A stretch of 64,000 nucleotides of DNA from Anaeramoeba flamelloides (lineage: Eukaryota; Metamonada; Anaeramoebidae). This document shows positions 54,294 through 64,000 of this stretch, piece after piece. The stretch spans positions 22,072,001-22,136,000 of the forward strand of contig JANTQA010000023.1 in NCBI GenBank assembly GCA_027625915.1. The letters are read 5' to 3'. How positions within the stretch are numbered: the first letter of the stretch is position 1; each line of letters begins with the position of its first letter. The position numbers and the translations under genes were made by a program. Below the pieces are notes generated by a model. The model searched no databases and had not been told where the DNA came from. It saw nothing but the letters and a program-made list of their open reading frames with translations.

Positions 54294-55556
54294 GAGCGGT
54301 TTTGATGATTTGTACATGCTTAATTCACTCTAAAGTTACAAAAATCGTGATAATTTCTATCAAATCAAGATATTTTAGAAAATCGCGATATTCAATATTA
54401 TTGCGATAATGTACCAAATCGCAATAATATAATAAATCGTGATATTATTAAAAAATCATGATAAATGTCAAAATATAGTGTTTAAAAAGTAGAAGCAAGA
54501 TAATAGTTGATGGTTTTTTGGGATAATTGAGAAATATTTTTACAAAGAAATTTTTTTGATCAAAAAATAGATTAGATGATTAAAAGTTATTCTTCGAAAA
54601 AACAACAAAAAAGAAAATTGATTCAATCAAGGATCAGAGAAAAGAGTTTTAATTGTGTTTTCATTATGTTTGGTTGACAAACCTATTGATCCTTTTAGGT
54701 CAACAACTATAAAGAACTAAAGATAAATAAATAATTTCTCAGTTAATTGTGGTGTTGGAAATTGCCTTGAATAAAAGAGCTTCTAAAACAACCAACCCTT
54801 TGTCTGTTCTTTAAAGAACGTGTTATAGGTTAAAAACCATTTTTCAATATTCTAAGAAAGCTTTAAAGTAGTTGGTAAACATTTCTAAAGCATTCACAAT
54901 AACCTAGCATTATGATCACCTATTATCAAGATTTTTTATACAATTTTTGTCTTCTTCTTGTTATTCTTCTTCTTTGAGTATCTTTGTATTGGACAGAAAA
55001 CACAACTAGAGGTTAGAGGTTATTGTTTAATCGATCACCAATAAGAAGAAAAATTATTCTTTATTCTTTTTGGCGAATTAAAATTGTAAAGGTAACAACC
55101 CCATTTTTAGAAAACACACCTATTTTGTATTCAAGTCTATTGCCAAAGTGGATAATTATTAGTAAGATCATAAAATTTATTGGAGATTTTATATTTTGTT
55201 ATAAAAAAAAATGAAAAGAAAAAATTTTTTTCCACTCAACACAAACTTATTTCGCTTAATAAAAGTTTTCTGTCTTTCAAAACTTTCAAACACTCAAAGA
55301 CAATTCACAACCCATACAAAAACTTTCAAACATTGTTGAAGGGGAGTATCGTTGTAAAAGTGTCAAGATTTTGTAAAAGTCAAGAGTTTTTTTTAAAGTG
55401 ATTTCAAAAAAATAATTTTTCATTTTTTCACGATAATTTTGATATCGCGATAATGTTGTTTTTCGTGATAAAGGTTGATTAATCATAATTTTTTTAATAC
55501 TATTGCAATTTTATTTTTAATATCAGGATAATATATGTTATAATCAAAACCTCTAA
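54294..55556. mobile_element. 1.26-kb element with ATCGCGATA subterminal repeats
   Basis: The outer ends resemble short inverted repeats: GAGCGGTTTTGATGATT at 54291-54307 and, reversed, AGAGGTTTTGATTATAAC at the right. Just inside each end lie clustered ATCGYGATA motifs: five to six between 54340 and 54470, and three between 55428 and 55470. The interior has short open frames (55023-55214, 55180-55401) without resemblance to transposases. Clustered subterminal motifs are typical of some DNA transposons (hAT, CMC), so a non-autonomous copy is likely. Confidence 0.45.
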
Positions 55557-56114
55557 AAATACTAATTAGTTACAAGAAAGTTGTGGTGTTCGATCGATCT
55601 CTAAAATTCAACAACTAAATACAAGTATATTTTTTGAAAAAAGTACCAAATAAAGACACTCAATATCCAATTAGAATGGATGTGATTAATCATTTTTAAA
55701 AACAACAATGTTTGTTCAGAAGTGTGGATCTTGAAAGTTTAAGAGACTTTGGCGAATTTTTTTAAATTTTTTCTAAACTATTTTCCAGTTAAAAGGGCTC
55801 AGTTGTAATGGGAAGAAATCGAACAAATTCTCAAATTTTAATTCATTATTCTACTCAAAACATTTTTCAAATTTTTAGATCAGAATATTTATTTCTAATT
55901 TAGTGAAATTTTTTTTTTGTTTTGTGATTTTATCTTTATTCTATTTTTTTTTTTTGTTTTTTTTTATTTCTTTCTATTCTTGCTTTTTTCTTGTATTGTA
56001 TAAAAAAAAAACCTTTTCAAACCTTATTTATAATATATATATATATATAATGAGATATAATATTGCCAAAATTATCACTAGTAAAAAAAATTATAAAAAC
56101 ATTTTAGAGTTTTA

Positions 56115-56680
56115 TAAAGTGTCCATCAAGTGCCTTAGAGTTTCATAGAGTGCCTAACTTTTCTAGAATTCAAAAGAATGGGGGAAAATCTTTGATTTTA
56201 CTTAATACTTTTAAATTCTGGAAAAGTTAATGTTGTTTTTTTTTTAATTTCAGAAATAAAAAGAAAATTATTGAAAAACTTTTTTTTAATTCCAAAATTT
56301 TAAAAAACATAATAGCACTTTTCTTGGTGTTTTCAGTTTTATTTGTGAAGTTTTCTAGGTTTTTTTGAGGTTTTATATTTTAATTGCACTAAGTTTTATA
56401 GATTTTTTTGAGGTTTTATATTTTATTCGTGAAGTTTTCTAGGTCTGTTTTACTTTTTGAAATAAACAGAAAATTCTAATAAATTTTCGATTTATTTCAA
56501 AAAGTAAAAAAAACCGAACGAAAATCTATTGATTTTCCAAATTAAACAGAAAACTCAAAAAAATCGATCGAAAATACATAGATTTTAGAGATAAACATAA
56601 AAATAAAGAAAAATTGATGTCAGCATTTCAAAATCTAAAAGAATAGAGTAAAAAGTAAGATTTTATTTTATTTTATTTTA
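56115..56680. repeat. Hairpin-cassette array C
   Basis: It starts with the short repeats CCTTAGAGTTTCATAGAGTG then CCTAAC. The first cassette has arms TTTTCTAGAATTCAAAAGAA and TACTTTTAAATTCTGGAAAA. After other stems, a nested palindrome has an inner stem ACTTTTTGAAATAAACAGAA against TCGATTTATTTCAAAAAGT and outer arms GAGGTTTTATATTTTA and related. It abuts the 3' end of a minus-strand LINE. Confidence 0.7.
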
Positions 56681-56682
56681 TT

Positions 56683-57260
56683 TTTTTTTATTTTGAAGAG
56701 AGGAAATCAATTTCCTCTTACAGCCTCAATTTCTAAATTTTTGTTTAGAAATCTCAATAAATAATCATAATTCTCTTAATCATTAACTAATGATAAAATA
56801 AATAATGAGTCTTTATTTCGAATAATATCAAAGATATTATTCTTATTATTTTTGTTAATTTGAATTAAATCTTTAATCCAAATTATTCGATTTTCTTTAT
56901 AGAATCGGCACTCCCATAAAAAATGATCGATATCTTCAACTGTATCTAGGTTTAAATATTTTTTGCATAAATTGCAAAATTTTGTTTTTGTTTTATTCTT
57001 ATCATAACAATAAGAATAATATTTAGATAATTTGTGAAATTTCTTAGTTTTAAGATGGAAGTAGAGTGATTCCATTTTAAATATTTTTTGACGTTAGGTT
57101 TTTTTTAATTTAAGAAATAAACAGAAAATTTTATAATTTTTCTGTTTATTTCTTAAATTAAAAAAAAAGCCTAGACACGACTATTTGTTTATATTGTTAT
57201 TCTATCTAATAATTTTTAAATATTCCTGGACTTTCCACCGAGTGCTATTTATTATTAAGT
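56683..57260 (-). mobile_element. LINE 3' end with zinc-finger C-terminus and one inserted cassette
   Basis: A minus-strand open frame (57075-56776) gives FHKLSKYYSYCYDKNKTKTK, then FCNLCKKYLN...IDHFLWECRFY (C-x2-C ... H-x4-C), then WIKDLIQINKNN and DIIRNKDSLFILSLVND. The 3' end is the hairpin GAGGAAATCAATTTCCTC (56700-56717). Upstream on the minus strand, 57182-57260 continues the coding region (ARW- or SGWK-like, then QEYLKIIR), but 92 bases (57090-57181) of hairpin cassette interrupt it. Confidence 0.75.
57090..57181. repeat. Single hairpin cassette inserted in a LINE
   Basis: GACGTTAGG, then the arm TTTAATTTAAGAAATAAACA and the opposite arm TGTTTATTTCTTAAATTAAA, then GCCTAGACACGAC. In the 38.9-kb LINE copy the same place reads CAAATAACAAAAATATTTAA with no insert, so the boundaries are clear to within a few bases. 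Confidence 0.75.
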
Positions 57261-58437
57261 TAAAAAAGTATAATTTAATACTCAATTATTTTTAATTCTG
57301 GAAAATCTAACGATGTTTTTTTATAATTTAAGAAATAAATATAATGACAAAAAAGAGATAAAATTATTCAATCACCCCTCCTCAATTAGAAAAAAATATA
57401 TATATTTTTCTGACTGATAAAAAAATAAAGAACAATTTAAAAAAGATAAATTTCAACATTGAAGTCTTAAGGTTGTTGTTTCATTCTTAAAATGTATCTC
57501 GAAAATATATTTTTTTATTTACATTCTTTGACTTTTTTTCTAATAAACCATTTTCCAGTCAAAGAAGTACAGTTACAATGAATGAATTAAATATGTTTAA
57601 AGAATGTGAATGGATATTAGAAAAAAAAATTATTTTGCAAAATTTTAACTTAGAAATAATTTTTTCACATTGCTGAAAATTTTTAATTTCTATTGATTTT
57701 TTTCATTTACAAATTTTTATTTTTATTAAAGGATCTTGATAGAAACAAAGCCCAAACATGTTATTCTGGTGTTATTGAAATGGTGGAAACGATTACCTGG
57801 AAATTCTAATTAATTCGAAAGAAATTTTCTTTTATTGTAAATTTGAGATCAAAATGAACATTGTTGTTTTTCTCAATTCACAAATCAGAATTTGAGTTTT
57901 ATAATTTATAAGAAAATTTATTGATTTTGAGGTTCTCTTCCAGATGGATATCAAATATCCTCAGATTTATATCATTCTCCTTAGTTTTCTTTATTCCTCA
58001 AAGTTCAATTATAAAAAATATTTGATATTTGAAAAAAATAATGGATTACTTTTATAATAACAAATTTTTATCTGATAATTAATCAAACCATAAAATCAAC
58101 TAATAAATCTATTGAAAGAATCAAACTTGTGAAAACCTTTGAAAGAAATAATATGATCGGGTTTACCTTCAATGACAACATACTTCCATTTTAAGCTTTA
58201 CATTGAAATTTGATAATCCCTTAAAATAAAAAAAAAAAGGAGTTTATCAGCTTTTACTATTTCACCAAATCAAATTTGTAGAAAGCTTTGAAATAAGGAA
58301 CAACCATCAACTTTACTTTCACTAGCAACATTTTTTAAATTATTTGACAACTCTAACCAAGGTGCAAATATCTCAAGAATTTATTTTTTATGCTTTCTTC
58401 TTTGTAAAAAAATAATTAATTCAGAACTTTTATTTTT

Positions 58438-60432
58438 ATGGGACAACAAGAAAGCAAAACAAACACCAAAATTGGGAAAATTGAAACAAAAAACAACCGA
58501 AGAGAGACTTATAAAATAAATGTTTGTGTTCGTGGATCTGAAAAGTCTGGAAAAACCACTCTCTGCGAGCTATTATCTGGTGCCCAACCTAAAAAGGAAA
58601 CACAAAAAAACACAAAAACAAAGCCAATAGTCAAGCACAAATTCCAATGGGTGACCCCAAACAAAAAAACTGCAATTAAGTGCCAGGTGTCCGATGTGAA
58701 TGATGCACAGGCCTTACAAAAAGAACGAGAGAAGGTTAAGGAAGAAAAAAGCAAAAGCGGATTAAAGTTAAGTCATGAAGACAAAACGCCAGTTGCAGAT
58801 CTTAGTGAGTGGAATAACGAAATTTATTCAAGCTGTGACGGCTGTGTCTTTATTTTCAATCTTTCCAAACACGATTCTTGGATCTACATTGATCGATATT
58901 TACCAAAGGTGCCTAAAGACTTGAACATTTTGGTTGTAGGCAACGCTGTTGACATTAAAGAAAGAGTAGTTTCTGAAAACGAAGTTTTAAAACTAATAGA
59001 AGGGATGAGAGAAAAAGGCTTTCAGATCCATTACCTTGAGGCGAGTCTAACTCATAGATATGGCCTAGATTCGATTTGTTATTGGTTTTATTTGCCTTTA
59101 ATTAATAAGAAACGAGAAAAGTTTGAAAAGCAACAACAAGAGATCCAATCAGAATACCAAACTTCCTTAAGTGAATTTGATCTGACAAGCAAGGAAGAAA
59201 CTTACGAAAAGCATATACAAGATCGTGGGTTATTGAAAAAAAAGAAAAAATCAAGAAAAAAATCGAACAAAAACAAAAATACTACTGATAATAATACGGT
59301 TACTAATAATAATACTACCACAACCACAGAAACAAGCATAAAGTTAAAAACAGATACTTTAACAAGCACACCTAAAAAATCAAAAAAGAAGAAGAAAAAA
59401 CAACCCATAATAAGAAAAGAATATAAAGAAGAAGAAGAGCAAAAGTACCGAAAAGTCAAAGAAGGAGGAGGAGAGAAAGAAAAAGAAATACCAATTGCTT
59501 TAAATAGTAAGAATGATGATTTTTTTTCTTCTTCAAATGAAGAAGAAGACAACGAAAATGAGAACGAAGGCAAACATGAATATAAAAATGACAAAAATGA
59601 GAGTGAAGAAGAAGAAAAAGAAGAAGAAGAAGAAGAAGACAACAAAGAAAAGAAACACAAGAAAAAGAAAGAAAGAAAAAGAAAAATTAAAAAACAAGAA
59701 GAATTTGTAGTACAGGCTTATGAAGATTTAAGTTATTCAACTCAGGAAGAAGACAACGGAAATGAGAACGAAAGCAAACAAGAATATAAAAATGACAAAA
59801 ATGAGAGTAAGAGTGGCACTGATAATACAGAAGAAGAAGAAGAAGAAGAAAAAAAAGAATACAAAAAAAAAAAAAATCAAAATCAAGAATCCTACGAGAA
59901 TAAAACAAAAAATAGTTTACAAACAGCTTTTGGAATCACACCATTAGAAGACATTGATCCAAAAGATGCAAACCCAAACTTTTTCGAAGACGAGCAAGAA
60001 GAATACAATGATTTTTTTGGAATTGAAAGTAAACCAGCAAAAAAACAACAAACAAAAATAAATAAACAACCAGAAAATAACAGTGATTCAAAAAGTTCAG
60101 ATCAAACAAATGAGAAATTAGAAACAAAAACACCTTCTCCGAGGCGCCATAGAAAAAAGCATCACTCAAGTTCAAGTCTTAAAAAATCAAATTCAAGCGA
60201 ACTAAGTAACAAGAAAAGACACCATCGAAGGCATCATCACCGATCAAGTTCTTCTAGATCAAGCCATCATAGATCACACTCAAGTAGAACACCTAAAAGA
60301 GACTCTAAAAATAGTGAGCATTCAAGCGAAGGTAGCCAAAAGAAAAGACACCATCGAAGGCATCACCACCGATCAAGTTCTTCAAGAAAGAAGTCGAAAA
60401 GTAATTCAAATTTGAAAAAAGAGGAAAATTAA
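58438..60432 (+). CDS. RABL6-like GTPase with long charged tail
   Basis: A Rab-like GTPase; animal RABL6 is linked to cell-cycle and vesicle functions, and the role here is unknown. 664 residues, intronless. The N-terminus MGQQESK fits N-myristoylation, which I infer. The GTPase fold is about 25-225: P-loop RGSEKSGKTT (GxxxxGKT, 33-40), the switch II position reading QVSDVNDAQ in place of DTAGQ (as RABL6 has VWDVVDKG), YSSCDGCVFIFNLSKHDSWI (RABL6 NCNGVVMMFDITKQWTF), LPKVPKDLNILVVGNAVDIK (RABL6 LPKVPTHVPVCVLGNYRDMG) with base motif GNAVD (168-172), and LEAS (200-203). From about 270 the tail is low-complexity: Lys-rich, Thr/Asn, Glu-rich, then Ser/His/Arg. A short ordered patch near 502-530 (ITPLEDIDPKDANPNFFEDE) may be a binding motif. 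Two internal duplications are noted separately. Confidence 0.82.
   Translation: MGQQESKTNTKIGKIETKNNRRETYKINVCVRGSEKSGKTTLCELLSGAQPKKETQKNTKTKPIVKHKFQWVTPNKKTAIKCQVSDVNDAQALQKEREKVKEEKSKSGLKLSHEDKTPVADLSEWNNEIYSSCDGCVFIFNLSKHDSWIYIDRYLPKVPKDLNILVVGNAVDIKERVVSENEVLKLIEGMREKGFQIHYLEASLTHRYGLDSICYWFYLPLINKKREKFEKQQQEIQSEYQTSLSEFDLTSKEETYEKHIQDRGLLKKKKKSRKKSNKNKNTTDNNTVTNNNTTTTTETSIKLKTDTLTSTPKKSKKKKKKQPIIRKEYKEEEEQKYRKVKEGGGEKEKEIPIALNSKNDDFFSSSNEEEDNENENEGKHEYKNDKNESEEEEKEEEEEEDNKEKKHKKKKERKRKIKKQEEFVVQAYEDLSYSTQEEDNGNENESKQEYKNDKNESKSGTDNTEEEEEEEKKEYKKKKNQNQESYENKTKNSLQTAFGITPLEDIDPKDANPNFFEDEQEEYNDFFGIESKPAKKQQTKINKQPENNSDSKSSDQTNEKLETKTPSPRRHRKKHHSSSSLKKSNSSELSNKKRHHRRHHHRSSSSRSSHHRSHSSRTPKRDSKNSEHSSEGSQKKRHHRRHHHRSSSSRKKSKSNSNLKKEEN
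59539..59812 (+). repeat. In-frame 66-bp duplication in the RABL6-like tail
   Basis: Bases about 59539-59605 and 59746-59812 encode nearly the same acidic block (EDNENENEGKHEYKNDKNES versus EDNGNENESKQEYKNDKNES), offset by 207 bases, an exact number of codons. Confidence 0.8.
60211..60383 (+). repeat. In-frame 44-bp duplication encoding the RHHRRHHHR block
   Basis: 60211-60254 and 60340-60383 are almost identical and both encode KKRHHRRHHHRSSSSR. Each is preceded by TTCAAGCGAA at similar distance, so the duplicated unit is about 129 bases (43 codons). Confidence 0.85.
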
Positions 60433-61226
60433 ATCTTTATTAACATTTTTTTTTTTTTTTCAAAGTTTTTATTTCGATTTTTTATTAAATTTACAAAAGT
60501 TTTTTTCACATAATTTGGATTGACTGAAATAAAATTTATATTGAATTTAAAGCTAGTCTAAAATATCTATTCCAAATATTTCTTTTGTATTTTTGAATTC
60601 CAAATTATTTATTTTGAAAAATTTTGTTTCATGAATCATTTGGGCTTTTTTTGTGAATTATGAATTTGAAAATAGATATTATTTAACAGTTAAATTGTTG
60701 AAAGAATAATTGTGAAAAATCTTTTGTTTGCGTTCATTCTTTAAAATTATCAAAAAACTATCTAAGAGTTTTTTTTTTTTTAATTTAGAAATAAATAAAA
60801 AAAAAATTTAAATTTTCTATTCAATTCTAGAATTAAACAAAAACTTAAGACAAAAGAATATTTAAATGTGGAAAAGTTTGAAAATCTTGAAAATTCTGAA
60901 TTTTTACTAATTTTCTCAACAGATGATGTTAAATCGCAAGTAAAAAAAAAAAAAAAAAAAAAAAAGTTGTGATTAATGTCCTGAAATAATAAATATTGAT
61001 TTCATTGGAGATTTTGATAATTTTCTGTAGAAATATTCATCATATGAAAGAATTTAAAAAGATTCGATTTTTTAATGTTATCAAAATAATAGCAATATTA
61101 AAATGATATCTTATGTTAATAAGAATAATCTGAGATCATTTGAATTATCATTGATACGTGATAATTTTTCTTTAATTTTTTTTTTTTTTTAAAGTTGGTG
61201 AAAAAAACTTCTATAAAAAGTTTATA

Positions 61227-61320
61227 AAATAGGAGAGTGACTAGACTTTTTTTAATTTAAGAAATAAAAAGAAAATTTCATCAATTTTCTTTGTATTACT
61301 CAAATTAAAAACAAAAGTAA
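61227..61320. repeat. Worn solo hairpin cassette
   Basis: GTGACTAGAC, then the arm TTTTTTTAATTTAAGAAATA and a partly matching opposite arm GTATTACTCAAATTAAAAAC. It has the same stem class as the 57090-57181 cassette. Confidence 0.5.
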
Positions 61321-62180
61321 AAACACAAAAGAGAAAATTATTTTTTTCTCTTTAAAAATAAATAAATAATTTTATGATTTTTTTTAATTCATTTTTCGAA
61401 AACTCATGAAAAGTAAAAAAATATAGAAGTTTAACTTTTCGAGAATTAACTAACTCTTTATCAGTTTTCTGTTTTAAAAATTTTATATTTCAATATTTAT
61501 TTAACTAAAAATTTTGATTGTCCTAAATATTTAATGTTTTTAATCAATCAAAGGGTGTAAAAACTAAAAAATAAAAAAAAAAAAATTATCAAAAACTTTA
61601 AAGAAATCAGATTTTGATATGTTAAAAGGGGGTATATTTAACAAAATGATAAAAGATTTGATTAATTGTAAATCGGCAATAAATATTAATATTTTGAAAT
61701 TTTTAAATGAAAAGTTTTATTTCAAGTTATCAAAATATTTTCTACTAATTATTTGATTTAAAAACAAGGATTATCTTCACAAACCAATCAGAAATTATAT
61801 TTTTTGAGATGTAATAAAGCTTCTTTATTAAACTTTTGAGAAGTAATTTTCATTGATATAATTTGATTTTAGAAATATAATTGTATATGAAACTGTGTTT
61901 TTTAACCCAAACCTTTAGTAAAATTTAACACATTCGAAAAATATTGGCTGACTGTTGAAATAAAAGAAATTAATCAATAGGGTGACAACAGTATATAAAC
62001 AAGAAATAGGGATCTTTAAATAAATTCTAAAAAGGAATTATCAAGATATTGAAAGATTACAATGGACTTTTTTGACAAAAAATTATAAATAATGGATTTT
62101 TTGAATTTTTCTTTAAAATAATCATTTTACCAATCATAAAATTTTGGTAAATTTTTTAACAGTGTTGAAACAAAAGTATT

Positions 62181-62650
62181 TAACCATTGTCAAAAAAAAA
62201 GTGAAACAGGAAAAAAAGTATAAACACGGTTTTTTATTAGTAAAATTACTGAATCACAGAATTAAAAATCAATTAAAAAAAGAAACAATAAAAAATAAAG
62301 ACAAAAAGGAGAATCCAGAAGAAGAATAGTTTTTATAATACTATCTTTTGGTATGATTTTTGTCTGTTGATCAATTATTTAAAAATTTTTTCAAAAAATT
62401 GACTATTTTTGAGATCTCCACAACCACACAACAATTTCGATATCAATAATAGTAGATTTAAATTGTGTTTGTTGATTAGAATTGAAAATAATATAAGGGA
62501 TTATCATTTGAAGTTAATTTGTTTCTACTTTTTATTGATTTTACTTTGATTAATGTTAAGAGTTCAATAATATTACCGTTGTGGAAAAAAAAGTAAAACA
62601 GGGAAAAAAGTGAAACACGATTTTTCATTGGGAACATTACTGAAAATTCA
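62181..62650. mobile_element. MITE, GTTCAACACGG family, with a partial second start
   Basis: The left end TAACCATTGTCAAAAAAAAA and the internal blocks (ATACTATCTTTTGGTATGAT, GTTGATCAATTATTTAAAAA, TTTTTGAGATCTCC) match the other copies. At the right, instead of the inverted end, a direct-orientation start appears (GTTGTGGAAAAAAAAGTAAA, then ACACGATTTTTCATTGGGAA), suggesting a nested or tandem insertion. Confidence 0.6.
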
Positions 62651-63629
62651 AAGATCTAACCTCTAAAGTTAATTTAAATCTGAGCCTAGAATATATATAT
62701 GTACCTTCCTATCTTCAAATACCCAACAAAGTCTAAAAAAAAAGAAAAGTTAAATTTTAAATAATGGGCTAAAGGTTAACACACATGGGTTATTTATGCT
62801 ACTGTAATTAAAATTTATAATTACAATAATTTTTGGGGTATTTTACTCGATTACAGTATTTTTTCCATTTTATAACCTTTTTCACTTTTCTATGCTGATA
62901 TACTCCAAGATATCTATTTGGGTTTTATAATTTCTATGTTTTTTCAGACAATTTCTGATTTGATTTTGTGAAAGATGTATAAAATATGAATTTTAAATCT
63001 TCAAATAAAACTTAAAAACTACTTTGAAACCCTAATAAAAAAAATTTTTTTTATAACATCTATATGTCCTTACTAAAATTAAGCACTATTTTTTTCTGAT
63101 TAATATTTTTCGAAATCTAAGTTTCATAACTTTATTCAATTAACCACTGGGATAATTTTTTTTAGAATAAAAACACTCTCAACTTTTGAATATCAAAATT
63201 ATTTTTTGAAATTACTGTGCACTTTTTTATTTTTTTTTGAAAAATTGGGGTTGAGAAAAGTTTGAAATCAAAGAATAAGTTAATATATTAAATTAGAATG
63301 CCTTTCCAGAGAGTTTATCCTTTTAGTTTAACTTTTTTTTAATTTTACCATTTAAAACTAAAAAAAACATTTGAGGACCAAATTAGTGCCTTTTGTGAAA
63401 AGTAAATTCCCCATAATTTAGAATTTATTTTAGTAAATGAGTTAAAACAAGATACTGAATCTAAAAATATACATAATTTCAAGTGTGAATTCAATGATTT
63501 TGGCAAAAAAAGTTTTCAAGAAAAAGTTAAATTGAAACTTTATTTATTTATTTTTTTTCATTTAGTTTTTTTAATTGTATTAATGGAAATTATTTGACCA
63601 GTTTTCCATTTTTAGTGTTTTTTGGTTAG

Positions 63630-63868
63630 TAGGGACATATAACATTTTTATAACAAAATTACCTTTTATATGTTGATTTATTCAATATTTTTTTTAAAAA
63701 ATATTCTTATAACGGGTTTATAACATCTTACAATTTTTATAACACTTTTTATAACAAACATTTATGTTATAAAAATTTTTATTATAAAATCTTATAATAT
63801 TTAAAACGTTTATAACACCTTTACAACACGCTTATAACATGTTATAAAAAAACTTTTTTTAGTAGGGA
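63630..63868. mobile_element. TTATAA-rich short element, copy 2 (inverted)
   Basis: The reverse complement reads AACATGTTATAAGCGTGTTG then TAAAGGTGTTATAAACG, matching 46501-46741. The right end is CCCTACTAAAAAAAGTT when reversed; the left end is degenerate. Confidence 0.7.
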
Positions 63869-63924
63869 ATATTAAACACTTTTAAAGTCATACGTCAGGC
63901 ATAATTAGTGTTTTCTCCATTTTT

Positions 63925-64000
63925 CTATGAAGAAATCACTTTAAAATAATCTTCAAAATCACCTTCTTTTCTAACCCCAGGTATGTTCTTTTGGTGATGA
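63925..64000 (-). CDS. C-terminal end of an unrecognised gene, cut by the window edge
   Basis: On the minus strand an open frame enters from the right edge and reads HHQKNIPGVRKEGDFEDYFK then VISS and a TAG at 63925-63927. Its base composition is clearly less AT-rich than the preceding 3 kb, and the residue mix is protein-like. Only about 24 codons are visible, too few to name a family. It could be a final exon of a larger gene. Confidence 0.45.
   Translation of the reverse strand, partial: HHQKNIPGVRKEGDFEDYFKVISS

Larger units (their letters stand above)
53635..58437. other. Intergenic region between P1 and the RABL6-like gene
   Basis: Contains an inverted-repeat element with ATCGCGATA motifs (54294-55556), a hairpin array (56115-56680) and a minus-strand LINE end (56683-57260). 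From 57300 to 58437 I see no gene or clear repeat. Confidence 0.55.
60433..63924. other. Intergenic region at the right end
   Basis: Contains a worn hairpin cassette (61227-61320), a MITE and the start of another copy (62181-62650), and two TTATAA-type elements (63029-63080, 63630-63868). A fragment near 61770-61840 (CTTCACAAACCAATCAGAAA, then TTCTTTATTAAACTTTTGA) is shared with G-alpha intron 1 near 9050-9120. No gene seen. Confidence 0.55.

Overview
This is a very AT-rich stretch of eukaryotic nuclear DNA. Its genes use the standard stop codons, GT-AG introns, and proteins loaded with Lys/Glu/Asn/Ser low-complexity tracts. The gene set (heterotrimeric G-alpha, SPF27 splicing factor, signal peptide peptidase, ATG4, a PH-domain AGC kinase, ribosomal stalk protein P1, a RABL6-type GTPase) and the base composition suggest a free-living amoeboid or flagellate protist. 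The sequence alone does not let me name the genus.

Layout. 1-5453 is repeat-worn intergenic DNA. 5454-15189 holds a six-exon G-alpha gene with introns of 5.05 and 3.1 kb. 17946-18599 is an intronless SPF27/BCAS2 gene, flanked at a distance by two inverted copies of one DNA-transposon family. 18600-23732 is a repeat field. 23733-25106 is an intronless signal peptide peptidase. 27639-38085 is a seven-exon ATG4 cysteine protease with a 4.3 kb intron carrying a LINE and a low-complexity insert of about 350 residues. 38086-43194 holds a LINE fragment, a MITE and a foldback palindrome. 43195-48112 is a PH-AGC kinase related to Akt/PKB. 53092-53634 (minus) is ribosomal P1. 58438-60432 is an intronless RABL6-like GTPase. 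63925-64000 (minus) is the last coding piece of a gene that runs off the window.

The genes do not form one pathway. Three are signalling proteins (G-alpha, PH-kinase, RABL6-like) and the others are housekeeping (splicing, ER intramembrane proteolysis, autophagy, translation). G-alpha and the RABL6-like GTPase both begin MGQ and look like N-myristoylation substrates.

Much of the remaining DNA is mobile. I recognise one non-LTR (LINE) family in five places, a possible second one in two places, and at least seven families of short inverted-repeat elements, several with two to four copies here. The most unusual structure is a set of modular hairpin cassettes, built from different stems between similar flanks (CCTAG before, CTAACGRC after). 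They sit singly, in tandem and nested in large arrays, and repeatedly occupy the same point in the LINE's 3' region. Introns fall into two classes, about 95-270 bp and 1.6-5 kb, and most of the long ones contain these elements.
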